Shown here piece after piece: positions 1 to 10,535 of a stretch of DNA of 64,000 nucleotides. The stretch comes from Bryopsis sp. KO-2023 (lineage: Eukaryota; Chlorophyta; Ulvophyceae; Bryopsidales; Bryopsidaceae): assembly GCA_030272585.1 (NCBI GenBank), contig BSYQ01000001.1, forward strand, positions 4,650,001 through 4,714,000, read 5' to 3'. Both the position numbers and the translations under genes were made by a program. The notes beneath the pieces were generated by a model. It was not told where the DNA came from and searched no databases. It saw only the letters and a program-made list of their open reading frames with translations. Each line of letters begins with the position of its first letter. Position 1 is the stretch's first letter.

Positions 1-822
1 ATCGCCTTTCATTAGATAGGGTGGATGTTGGTGGGCATCTGTTTTTTGGCTGGTTTCTCAGAGGAGCCGATCTGTTTTTGTGTATCGGAATGGGATGTGT
101 GGTTTTTTGTCATGCATCGGTGGATGTGGTGTCTGGTGTGGATAATTTTGGGCATTTTTTGTTGAATCGGCTTTTTTTTTTTGCCAAGAGGGGGGTATTT
201 GCTCTCCGTACGGCGACACCACTGAGAACCTAGAGGATTGCGTTTTAACGATTTGAGGCCTCGCCCCGGTAACCTTGCATCGGATGAAGGGGGAAATGCT
301 TATGAGAGTTTTATGAGAGAAGGGGGGGGGGGATGGTAACAGATGTGGTATGCTGATGATTTTGGTTTCTCGGTGAGAGGCTTTAGGACTGTCAACTGTT
401 GTGAACTTGGCTGAGAAGATGTATGCAAACGACTTATTTTATTGTTGTTGAGACTGAAAAAACATCCCTCATATTTATTTGTTTGGGGGTGGTGATCAGA
501 CTCCCTTGTGTCTGCTGCTGTACCTCTGAAAAAAATTCTTCTGTGAAATTCCTGTGCGCGACGATGAAGATGAATTAGTGCTCAGGATCCCATTGATCAA
601 GGTTTGGCATCTTGCCAATGTCACAAAACCAAGAGAGGAAAATTATTCCCAGGGTATTTTCGAGTAAATCCCCAGTGCAGAACACTGTGGTACATTTTGT
701 GTCGTACGAATGTTGCGTCTGACATGCGGCACGATTCAACAACCACATCCACCCACAAACAGCTGCAAGCACCAGACCTTCCTGTGATTCGTTCCTCGCT
801 CCGTCTGCTGTGCTTCGCTGAA
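1..822. other. Left flank without a supported gene
   Basis: I see no coding exon that can be defended here. A short open frame on the plus strand near the left edge (about 21-233) could be the end of a gene lying further left, but it has no recognisable protein and no clear acceptor site. The remainder is T-rich and probably holds the promoter and 5' leader of the gene that starts at 823. Confidence 0.4.
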
Positions 823-2728
823 ATGGCGAATATTCTCGGAAACATGGCGTATGCGCAGGAAGGCTCCTATTTCAAGAAGGAACAGGTGCGAGCGATGCTG
901 TGCTTCAATTCCTCATCAATAGGATAGTTCATGTGAATTAAAGCACACAATTTGCATGGGGCCTTCCCTGTCCTTCCTTCGCTTTTCTTTTTTTGACAGG
1001 AGGCCTGTGTGGGTTGACAGGAGGCTGAGCTGCACAAATTTGTGGAGAGACTGAAAAAAGAGGGACGGCTCAATTTCGACTCAGGCAATCGCTCGCCACC
1101 TCGAAACATATCCTATCAGCAAAGCATGGTGGCATTCGAGGTGGAAATGTGCAAAAAAATGAAAACAGATTTCAGGGTTGTTGTCAATTGAAAGTTGATG
1201 CACTGTTTGTTTGTTATTTGCAAAGATAGGTAAGGGGATGTTAGTTAAATCTGAGACCATGTTGATGGAAGCAGGTACTGCCAGAGATTTTGCAACAGGC
1301 TGCCAGACTGGATGTTCCTAGAGCTGCCCTTGAACAGGAATTTATTCGGTGGGGTGAGTTTCTCATCTCAATAACTTTTTAACACTTTTTTTTCCTGTAT
1401 GATGGAAGCCACCCCGCTGCAGATTCCACTGAAATTTGAAAGAGCTTGGATTGAATGCGTTGTTAAAACCCATCATGAGATATAGTTGCGACGAAACCCC
1501 TGGCACAATTCATATTATTTTATTTTCTGGACGGTATATAATCTGCAGCCTTCTTTTCTTACAAATACCAGTGCACAGATTTAGCTGGTCTCTCTGAAGG
1601 GGTATTTCTGGTTTTTGTTTGCCAGCCGTGTGAAAGGGATCCCTCCACCAGTGACCGCAGCAGAATTCGCACGATGGAAAGCCAATGCGGGGATGGCTGC
1701 CTTGAATGCCCTCGCACCCACAGCAAGAGTCAATCTGGGTCGAAACAAGTTCGCCCAGGCTAGAAATGGTATGCCGTCTTGAAGCATGCCAAAGGATGGG
1801 ATTCTGCGAGAAAATATGTACAGATATCCAAACATTGCTACCCTTGGCCAAACCAGCGACTGCTACCCCTCTTCCTTCCACTTCATCGCTGTAAATATCA
1901 ATATCATCAATTTTTTTTGTGTGTGTGTTGCCCGAGACTGCACATGAAATGATCCAGAGGTCTTGAATTCCTTTTTTTTGTCAGGGTTTGAAATGAACGC
2001 AGCATATGCAAAGGCTATGTCTCCCGAAGCCAAGGAAGCAGCCCGTCGAGAATTCATGGTGCGATTTCCACCTCACTTGCCATTATCTTAAATTGAGGAA
2101 ATGACTAGCACTGCAATCTGGCAGGAATTGGAGGCGATCGACCCTCTATCTCATAAGTGTATTCCCAAGTCAGACGCAACATGCCTTCCTGTGATTTGTG
2201 TGCTGTTCCAGGTTGCGATGCGAAGTCTGGTGTATGGGTCAATGGTTGGCACGCTGGGGCTGGTTTCTTTGGCAACTTTCGTTTGCTATCGAAATGGAAT
2301 CACCAGTGTGGATGACATGCACCAGAAGCTGAGGGCATGGGCTTCACCCATGGGCTCTTCAGCTCAAGAATGGATGCGGCCATTTCAAGACTGGTCCCAG
2401 CGAGCATGGGGAAATCGACAGGTAGCTAGCATCTTTGTGCCAGGATTGCAAACGCTGTTAAAATTCCACATAAGTCTGTCTGTCCCTGCTCGATTTAGGG
2501 ATTCTTTCATTTCTAGTTGTCTGGGTTGTTTGTGAGGAGATTCATGAATGAGGACACCAAAGCTCTCTGAAAAGAACCGGGGATGCTGATTTAAGAAAAA
2601 AAATTGTTTATTTATTTATATTGTGAATTCGATGTGGACAGGGGGGAGGAACATTGTCCACTGCGCCGAAGCCGCGCTCCGAGTTCTCCGAAGCCTTGAG
2701 GAAGAAGTTCAATGTCAGCAACAGTTGA
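823..2728 (+). CDS. Uncharacterised seven-exon protein, one membrane segment
   Basis: Seven exons join in frame: 823-885, 1021-1140, 1275-1353, 1637-1768, 1985-2058, 2212-2421 and 2642-2728. They give 765 nt and a protein of 254 residues. All junctions are GT-AG and phases match throughout, which is the main support that the gene is real. The start is the first ATG of exon 1 (MANILGNMAY). Residues 1-155 are rich in charged and Ala residues and probably helical. Exon 6 opens with one hydrophobic stretch (SMVGTLGLVSLATFVCY) that looks like a membrane helix, followed by a short soluble tail ending in KKFNVSNS. There is no obvious signal peptide, so a tail-anchored or organelle inner-membrane protein is possible. 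I do not recognise the family and assign no function. Confidence 0.65.
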
Positions 2729-4433
2729 TGATGCAAACATGCATCGATTGTTTTTATTTATTTATTTCCCCCATCCCTCCCGTGCGAACACAGAGACACA
2801 CACACACACACCCCTTTTGTAAGATACTGCATTCATTAAATGGTCCAGTGTAATTTTTTGCTTCCGTAAAAACATCATCTCTTGTTAATAATGAGGGCAA
2901 GCCCAGCCCAGCCAAGCCAGTGTCGTTCATGAAAGCCCGATCCCACCCACCACCAGCCTAGGATTTTTTTTGTTTTTGAGTAGGTAAACATTCACTAACC
3001 CTAAGAAGCATCTCACCAATGAAAAAGCAAAAATCTGATGGATGCGTGCGAAGTTCCTGCAGTAGTTCTACCCTTATGTCAAAAATCCCATCTGAGGGAG
3101 GATGCATTTCTCTTGAACCTCCTGTGTTTTGGTGTATCTTTTCTTCCTAGTTCCCCTAATGTCTGGTATAGAACATCCATTATTCCCTACAGCGAAAATA
3201 ACAAATGTGGGGTTCTGGGGATTTTTTTTTCTTGGTACTTTTTTTTTGACCCCCTGAACCCCTTAACTTCTATTTTGGTCCATCCAATGAGGGACCACTA
3301 CCCGAACACTCAAAAATTTATGCAGCGCACACTCACACAAAAAAGGAAAAGAGAAAAAAAAACATGACGAGCAGCACAACACAAAATGCCCAGACTTGGT
3401 GCCTGACCCACCCCCAAAAAGCAACGTACGTAAATATATATCTGGGTTGAAATTCTTTGCCCATAGTCAAACAGCCAAGTTGAAATTGAAATTCCCCCTG
3501 GAAAAGGCTGATATCTTCGTGAATCCTCCCTTCTCATTTTTGTCCCAGAACCATTTCTTTACAAAAAAAAAAAAAACATGCAAAGCTCATATAGATAATC
3601 TTTATTCCAAACGATAATACTTTCTTATTTTATTCATGATATGAAAAGAAAAAAAACACTAAAAGGAAAAAAAAAGAAAAAGAAAATCGTGTTCTCCTGA
3701 GATGCACTCCTGCACCCTCCAAAAAAAACACCCAAAAAAAAAAGAAATCAATCCCACAAAACGAAGCAAGAAAAAAGAGATTGCTCCGATCCGAGGAAAA
3801 AGATCTTTCCTCTACATCATATCGACTGAAATTTTCTTTCCTTTTTTTGGTCTCCATCTTCAATTTTTCCTTTTTTTTCTGGCAAGAGGATACCATCTAT
3901 GATCGCCTCTAGATGATCAAGGGGTTCCCCATTCATCTTACTTTTGATTTTTTTTTTCCTGTCCCCAAAAAGTTGGTTTTGAACATTTATTCACAGCTCA
4001 TATCTGTCTGACCGACAGACCATGAATCGATTAACTTTCTCTCGTAACCCATCCCCGTTTGCATTTTCCTTTTACCAAAAACGCAGCATCTTAGTTTTCT
4101 TTCTTTCTTTTTTAAATCCCAGGAGGGAAAAAAAAGAGAAAGGAAAAAAAAGATGAGAAAATGCCTGTCTCACATCTTCATTCTTTATTCAATGTTTCAA
4201 AGCAAAACAAAAACCAAAAAAAAAACACAAGGTTTTTTTTTCTCTTTTCTTTTTAATAATTCTATCAGAAACAGCATACATCCAGTGATCACAAGAATTA
4301 TTCAAATTGAAAAGCTAAACAAAAACCAAACAAGATTTTTTTTTTTTTGGATTTTGGAGATGAAACATATATGCGTAAATCTCAGCTCATATCGATTTTG
4401 TCATTTTTTTTTCTCCTTTTTAACCCTTCATCG
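2729..4433. other. AT-rich low-complexity intergenic region
   Basis: No gene is visible. The stretch is dominated by A and T homopolymer runs, especially 3540-4360, and probably contains the 3' ends of the two flanking genes, which converge here. Confidence 0.5.
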
Positions 4434-5790
4434 TCAGCACTGCATTTGACGAATCCAAGATTGCAGCTGGGTCGCCACCGCAGGATTTATTACAGAGGCA
4501 TACGGTATGTTTCCTCTATCCGTTATTCTTGCACCGTTGTGCACAGCCCTGATTTCTCGAAAGCCCGTTTCTTTGTTGAACACCCACATGGGGGACCCCG
4601 AATTTCCCTCCACCACCTGACAGCCATGCCGGATGATTCTCTCCGAGTCGTAATCGAACCTCACATTGTCGCAATAATCAAACCACATCGTCCCGGTCGG
4701 CTGATCGATCGGATAACCGGCGATGTTCAGACCGACGATTTCTTCCTGCAGATTGTAGCCGAAGCCCATCCAGCCCAATTGCGTCCCAACTTTTTCCTGT
4801 AAAAAAAATGATAAAAAAATCGAACAGTGGTTTCGGCTCAACGGGCTTACTGAAATTCATACGACTGTAAAATAACCTTTTTTACTTCTAACAGTGTTTT
4901 GTCTCCTGTAAAACCCAATCCCTCTCCTCCAAAAAAAAAGAAAAATCTTTCACAAATAAAAATTACTTGCTATAACATTTAAGCTATCTTGAAGTGTCCA
5001 AGTAATTTTGGGGATCGTGTTTTCCCAATTTCTTTTTTTTTCACCCGTGGCCCAAATTTTCTGGTGTATATCTTAACAACAAATTCAGGGAGAGGGGATC
5101 CAGGATGTTTTCTGCTACCTTCAGGGACACAATCGCATAATCCGCATTGTAGTCTTGAAATTGCAGCCAATTTGGGGACACTTTGTATTCTTTCCAAGCT
5201 CTGGCTGGGACATTGTTCCGTCCGTTTCTTGCAGGATAGAAACTCAGCTGGCTGCTGTACTCCCGCCGTTCGTGGGAGTAAACGCAATGCCCGGCCGTCA
5301 GCACATGACAAGGCCCCACCAACGTCCCGGTGCATCCATTTTGCATATTCCCAACCACGTTGAAAGGATATCTGTCAGCCCCCACTTCCCCCACTCTCAG
5401 TCTTGGATGCCCAACGAAGTCTATTTCAGGATACCCCGTTATCAACGGCAAACTGGTGGTGAGAGGAGCTGGAGCGGCAGGGGCTCGGGTGCCAACCCCA
5501 CGATTTCCCAATGGTCTGTTTCTGAAGGTTCTATCCGGAAGACCTTGAATTTCCGGGAATTCGGGCAGCGTGGGGAGAGTGGGGATCGGGGGCAAAGTGG
5601 GCAATGCTGTGGAGAACAAGGCAGGCTGGTGTATTTCCGATGGTTTGACGTCTTGTCCATCCTTTTGCTCCGATGTGGAGAGGAAGGGCTCCGGTGTGGC
5701 GGGCTTGGTCACATCTCGAAGGGTTCGGAGCCCGTAGCAAGGGTTTGCCACACAAAGAAGGGCAAAGAAAACAAACTGTGCAAGGTGCAT
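4434..5790 (-). CDS. Secreted V8/trypsin-like serine endopeptidase (family S1B-like)
   Basis: Two exons on the minus strand, 5790-5119 and 4796-4434, encode 344 residues. Residues 1-20 form a signal peptide (hydrophobic core FVFFALLCVA). Residues 21-115 are a Pro/Thr-rich region with PTLP repeats, probably a propeptide or linker. The protease domain follows, with the catalytic His168 in TAGHC, Asp217 in NADYAI and the nucleophile Ser290 in GNSGSP. The GNSGSP box and GWMGFGY block fit the glutamyl-endopeptidase/V8 branch of chymotrypsin-fold enzymes better than digestive trypsins. Cys152/Cys161/Cys169 and Cys266/Cys283 could form disulfides. It likely acts outside the cell or in a lytic compartment. 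Substrate specificity (Glu or otherwise) cannot be read from the sequence. ATG 5790 is chosen because it directly precedes the signal peptide. Confidence 0.88.
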
Positions 5791-7203
5791 TCCTGCAAAA
5801 GACCACCAACTTCACATGACACAACTTGCATGATCAACGGAAGAGAGTTTACAGTAAAAGACTGTAGTGATGGGTGCATGCTGCAGGATTGTTCGCACAA
5901 TCCTGCCAATAAAAAACCCAAAATCCTGCAGTTTATGGCATGGATCAAACATTTTTTTTTTCCAGGTACATCTGGCCAGTGATCTCATCACCCCAACAGA
6001 TACCCCCGCCCCCTCTCCCCATTTCTAGCGACAGGTGGGGCTGCTTTGAGCAGGCGAGGGTGCAGGGAAATCCTACCCGTCCACCTCGTTTGCCGAGTCG
6101 CGAGAATGATTTCGTCACACGTTCTCCACGAATCGAGACATTCAAAATCAGGAAAAGATGGACGCGAAAAGCTAACAGCACGCGGTCGCTCCCCGTAATG
6201 GATCGGCGGCGATCGTGGGAGGGCGCCCAAGAAGACGAGAGGGATTTGGCCAACGTGGTGCAGTACTTTGCGAAAGGGACAGCGAGAAATCGGCGGCGAA
6301 GGATCGAGTACTGCACCAGTTCGAGGGGCAGCCCCAGCGTGTCCGTCATTTCAAATTCATGTACGAAAGCGACAAGTGAAAGCATGAAAACCAGCCACCA
6401 GCGAATCGTTCATCCCCCAGATACGCACAGCACTCGACCCGTGGCTCGGGGAGCTGCTTCGCTTACCAAAAAAAATCGGCTGGAGCCTTTCGCGTTGCAC
6501 TCCTCGCCCCACGCAGCGATCAGAACGTTTCCCGCTTGGTTTTAAGCTCTAGCGTTCTTGGGACGCGGGTAGCGTGGCGAAGGGTGGACCGTTCTAGCCC
6601 CAAGCCCGAAGTTTTTTGGTGTTTTTCGTTCGCAGCTATTGTATCGAACGATTGGGGGAGCGGGGGGTACCGCTTTTGTGAAAAAAATCTGGCAGTGTGG
6701 GCGATGACGTTATCGTTGTTTTCGCCCAGACGCACCCCGTGAAATTCGGCAAAATTTGTACTTTCCCCACGCTTCACATCCCAAAACCACGAGCAACGGA
6801 ATCTGCAGCCCCCAGGCTTCCGAGTCGAGTCGAAAGGAACTCCAGCTGTATCATGGCAGGGCATTTCGTTGCTGGGACTTCTGCGGTTTGGGGGTTGCTC
6901 GAGATATTCGACCATATGGGACGCCAACAGGATTCGATCTCGATTTTGCAGTGGATGATCACATGTCTCCTGAAAAACTATAAAACCTTGAAACCTAAGT
7001 CTCTCTTGTTTCGAGGGGCCCATGAAAGAATTATTATGGAGGGGAGTGGGGACAGGGATGTTTGATTGGCAGAATCCCCCCCCCCCCAGCCATCCCAGGG
7101 GTCTGCCACTGCGTTGCATGAACCAGGACTGGGCAGATCCTTGTGCACATTGTTGGATTCCACCAATCCCACCCTATCATCGAGGAAATTTCCCCATCAT
7201 GTT
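5791..7203. other. GC-richer intergenic region, no supported gene
   Basis: This region lies upstream of the serine protease and contains CpG-containing stretches (about 6040-6560) consistent with promoter DNA. Several open frames overlap on both strands, the longest near 6520-7119 on minus and 6697-7065 on plus. None shows a recognisable protein or a convincing pair of splice sites, so I annotate no gene. Confidence 0.4.
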
Positions 7204-8100
7204 TCAGCATGTCGTCTTTGCCTCATTGCAGATCATTTTTGGAGCTTCCATCATGGTAATACCAAAAACAATGGAAATCACAAGCGCTGAAATGCACATG
7301 TAAACATCCAAATAGACGGAACGGTTGAAAGGATGGTCTTTTATTCCAGGAAAATTTGATGTTGTGATGAAGACCATTTTGCAGGCCAATATGTTTCCTT
7401 TTTTCCTTCAAGAGAAAGCCGTTTGATACTTTCAATGAACCTGTTAAAAACCAAAAAGACAAGCTTGGTTTTCATTTGGCATTCAGTGTTTTTTAATTGT
7501 TCGGAAAAAACCAAGAAGAATTCTCAAACCAAATCAACAGGTTGCAGCAAATGTACGCGAACAACAAAAGTAAAAACTGCAAATGTTATATTCAAATGCT
7601 CCGTCTTTCAGTGGCCAAAAACAAACACACACTTTGCCAGAGGAACGTGCAAAAGGACTCCACTATCGCCAGAAGCAAGATCGCCAGAATGAATCGTATG
7701 CACTCTTGAACATTGTTGCCAAGAAAGATATCTTTGTAAAACTCATGCGTCAGGTTGTACTTAGTGCATAAGAAGATTGGTTGGAAGCTTGTGGGTTTCT
7801 GATATCAGCAACAGTGGCAATCCAGAGAAGGCCAATCAACAGGCATGAGTTTCATGCATTGCGTTTTGCACGATCCAAGATACGAATCTGTGGAACTGTA
7901 TGCAACTTTCTCAAGACAAAAAAGACAGTGCTTCGAGCTTAAAATCAACTCTTCCTTGATTCAAGATTTGATGCAAAATCAATTTGTGAAACAAATGCTG
8001 GAAAACAGTTCTCAGGACACATTCCATCTACGTTCTGTACCTTGTATGTCTTGTTTCCTGACGGCAACTCGTTTGCAACTCATTTGGGGGGAACAATCCG
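7204..8100 (-). CDS. Possible multi-exon membrane protein, splicing unresolved
   Basis: Three minus-strand blocks look coding. Block 1, about 8100-7945, reads GNKTYKVQNVDGMCPENC and is Cys-containing and soluble-looking. Block 2 starts after a good acceptor at 7798 and runs to about 7630, with a strong hydrophobic helix (IRFILAILLLAIVESFCTFL). Block 3, about 7400-7204, carries a second helix (MCISALVISIVFGITMM) and ends at a TGA. I could not find donor sites that join the blocks with matching phase, and no start codon is clear. The inverted-repeat element at 8168 sits just upstream and may separate the coding part from its first exon. A two-helix membrane protein is the best guess; the family is unknown. 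Confidence 0.3.
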
Positions 8101-8167
8101 CACGACGAGGCACAACAGCTTTATACCGCTGTTTTTCTTTTTTTATACAACCTCTCCATTGTTTATT

Positions 8168-8191
8168 ACCGTAGATAAGGTAATTTTTGCG
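8168..8191 (+). repeat. Left terminal inverted repeat
   Basis: Outer 24 bp of the element, matching the reverse complement of 8720-8743 at 23 of 24 positions. Confidence 0.85.
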
Positions 8192-8719
8192 CGCATGAAC
8201 TTTCGCGTGTTTTATTTTTGCGACACTAATTTTTGCGATTCAATCAGGTCGCAAAAATTAGTGCAACGCAAACATTAGGCTGCGCAAACGTTAGGCTGCG
8301 CAAAAAAAAAACAGCCCATGAACCAAGTGCATGTCTCTTCCTAGCTCATTTCCCCCTGAACTATACGAGTCAACACGCGTTGCGTAGCCCATGCGCCTCC
8401 AATCGACCCCTCCGCAACCAGTCGCTGCCCTTCGCAACCTTTCTTAGCTCCTGAGCCATGTTCACGACGCCTTTGCACAGCATGTACGTAGCCGTTGTTC
8501 AGGATGCCTGGACGGCTGTCACTGATCCAAGGGTGTGAAATTGGAGTGATGGATTATTGTGGGGAGGTAGCGGTAGCTTCACTCTGTTTGCTTTAGCCTT
8601 TGTTTGCGTTGGTCTTTGTTTGCGTTGGTAGGATGTCTGCGCGCGCTTATTAATTGCGGTGCTTCAATTTTTGCGACACTATTTTTTGCGATTTTTCCTA
8701 CTCGCAAAAATTAATCCAA

Positions 8720-8743
8720 CGCAAAAATTACCCTATCTACGGT
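8720..8743 (-). repeat. Right terminal inverted repeat
   Basis: Inverted partner of 8168-8191. The single difference is A versus G in the run ata(a/g)gg. Confidence 0.85.
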
Positions 8744-8762
8744 AACCTCTCCATTGTTTATT

Positions 8763-10535
8763 GTAGCTTTCGTTACCTCGGACTGCCGTTATTCTGAGCA
8801 TTCAATGTTAAGATTAGAGTGGGTAGTCACTTCAGAATGTAATACAGTCTTTCTCTCTTCCAACCAACGCTCCCTCTAAAACTGTCCAACGAGTCAATCT
8901 CACCTGTTCACCCAATGTTAACTTCACCCCACACAGATTTCTGGTTCGGTTTTGGCACGCTGATGTGACTAAATAATTAATTAATTATTCAATGCGGAGT
9001 CAGTTTTCCATTTTTCCGGGGCTGTTTTTGGCTTCGTCGGCATCACAGTCGGTGAGAGTGGGGGGGGATGGATGGCCCACCCCAAAATGCGCCTTTTGGA
9101 GTTGGTCGCGTTCAAAACAAACGCCTGTGCGCGGCGGTAGAGGCGTTTACTGTAGATTTTGTTTTTTTGAAAAATCTGCTTCATTTCTTTTTTGTTTTGA
9201 GAGCGATCAAGTCGACAAGAAACGCCGGGCGATTTAGAAACTTTTGTCGCGGGCTTTTTTCGTTTGGTGCAGTGTTTCCCCAGTTTTTGGCTTTTTCCCA
9301 GTTTATTGATGTGACAGGCGAAAAACTTTGCTTCGGGCTTCTTTTTATTTATTTTTTGACCTTTTTTTCCTTTTGTTTCTTTTTGTTTCTTTTTTTTGGC
9401 CTTTTTTGGCCTTTTTTTTTAATTTTAACAGCACATCCTTCATCGTGTTCAGGTCATCAGACCGCGGAACCCCGTTAATTAATTTCGTTTTCCTTCTCTC
9501 TTCTTTTCGTTAGTTTTGTTAATGGGGTGAAGTTCACATGGGTCGGGCCTGCCAACGCAGCCCGATCCCCTCGTAACCACGAGCAAACTCCCTTAACCGA
9601 TCACTCAAAACCACTGGTTAAAATCACTCGCAACAACCAGCGTTAAATTCCCTTTCAAAGGCCAGTGTCGAATGCACTTGGGGGCACTTACGGTTCGAGT
9701 CCGTGCAGGCTTGTAATCAAGCATATATCCAGCCTGCCTCAGGAACACAAAGAGGTAATCTGTGTGTTTTGCATGGCCTCTGAAAACCACACAGAAGTTG
9801 GGGTTTGCGGAGCAGTGTTCCACCTACATTTCTGACACATGCAACAGTTTTTTCTTCTTCCTAAGTTGGATGATGGCTGGCTTTCTGTGAATTCAAAATT
9901 GTGGATGGGATTGAAACATGGGACCAGGTTAAAAATTGATAGGAAGAGGTGCAATATGAAAGGTATAAATCGAAGGAAACTGTTTGGGCCTCTTGAAAAT
10001 TGTGGAACTCTCTGTCTTGTTGTTCAGAGACCATAATTGATGGATTGACATTCGTGGAGACAAAAACAGCACGTTCTGCACATCGAAATTCCAACTACCG
10101 TGATGTGACTCAACACATGCACAACAGAAGGATGCCAAAAAAAAGCGCAATGATTATAATTTTTTTTCTGTTTTTTTTTTTTTTCTGTGCCGAACAAAAT
10201 CGTTATTCCAGATTTCAAGTTTTCCACACGCAGTTAAAAGACCAACAAAGAATCCAGCGAAGCACCCAACTCATCCCAAGCGACATTTAAAAAAAAAAAA
10301 AAGAAAAGAAAAAGACATCCCGAATGGACACGAACCCCCAACAGTTCTTTTCATGTCTTCTCTTTTCAAATCCACTACTCCCAACTCCCAACACAAACGA
10401 TCCCTTATTTGAAAAAAAAGAAAAAACACAACAAATCCTCCCCCCTGTCCCACTTCTTTTTTTTTTTAAACGAAAACCCAGTCCCTTAAATGCCCCCCTC
10501 TACAAAAAAACAAAGAATAAAACCTACACAGTTTC
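8763..10535. other. Intergenic region, no recognised gene
   Basis: No protein-coding block with a recognisable family is visible. It contains T-rich runs around 9340-9420 and A-rich tracts around 10290-10530. The latter are probably 3' untranslated sequence of the ABC1 kinase gene, which ends at 10536 on the minus strand. Confidence 0.4.

Larger units (their letters stand above)
8149..8762. mobile_element. Non-autonomous TIR transposable element with 19-bp target duplication
   Basis: An element of about 576 bp (8168-8743) has terminal inverted repeats of 24 bp with one mismatch: the left end begins accgtagataaggtaattt, and the right end is its reverse complement with one change. It is bracketed by a perfect 19-bp direct repeat, aacctctccattgtttatt, at 8149-8167 and 8744-8762. 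Because the outer TA/AT bases are ambiguous, the duplication could be counted as 17-19 bp. Inside each end is a copy of a 25-bp motif around ttttgcgacacta (8214-8238 and 8667-8691, one difference) that can fold with nearby tcgcaaaaatta copies. There is no transposase ORF, so it would be mobilised in trans. Duplications this long are not typical of known cut-and-paste superfamilies. Confidence 0.82.

Noticed and set aside
5940-7119. Several 120-200 codon ORFs on both strands
   Set aside because: Overlapping, Arg/Ser/Pro-rich readings of CpG-containing promoter-like DNA, with no recognisable domain.
9655-9725. tRNA-like T-arm motif (acggttcgagtccgt)
   Set aside because: No A-box, anticodon arm or acceptor stem upstream.
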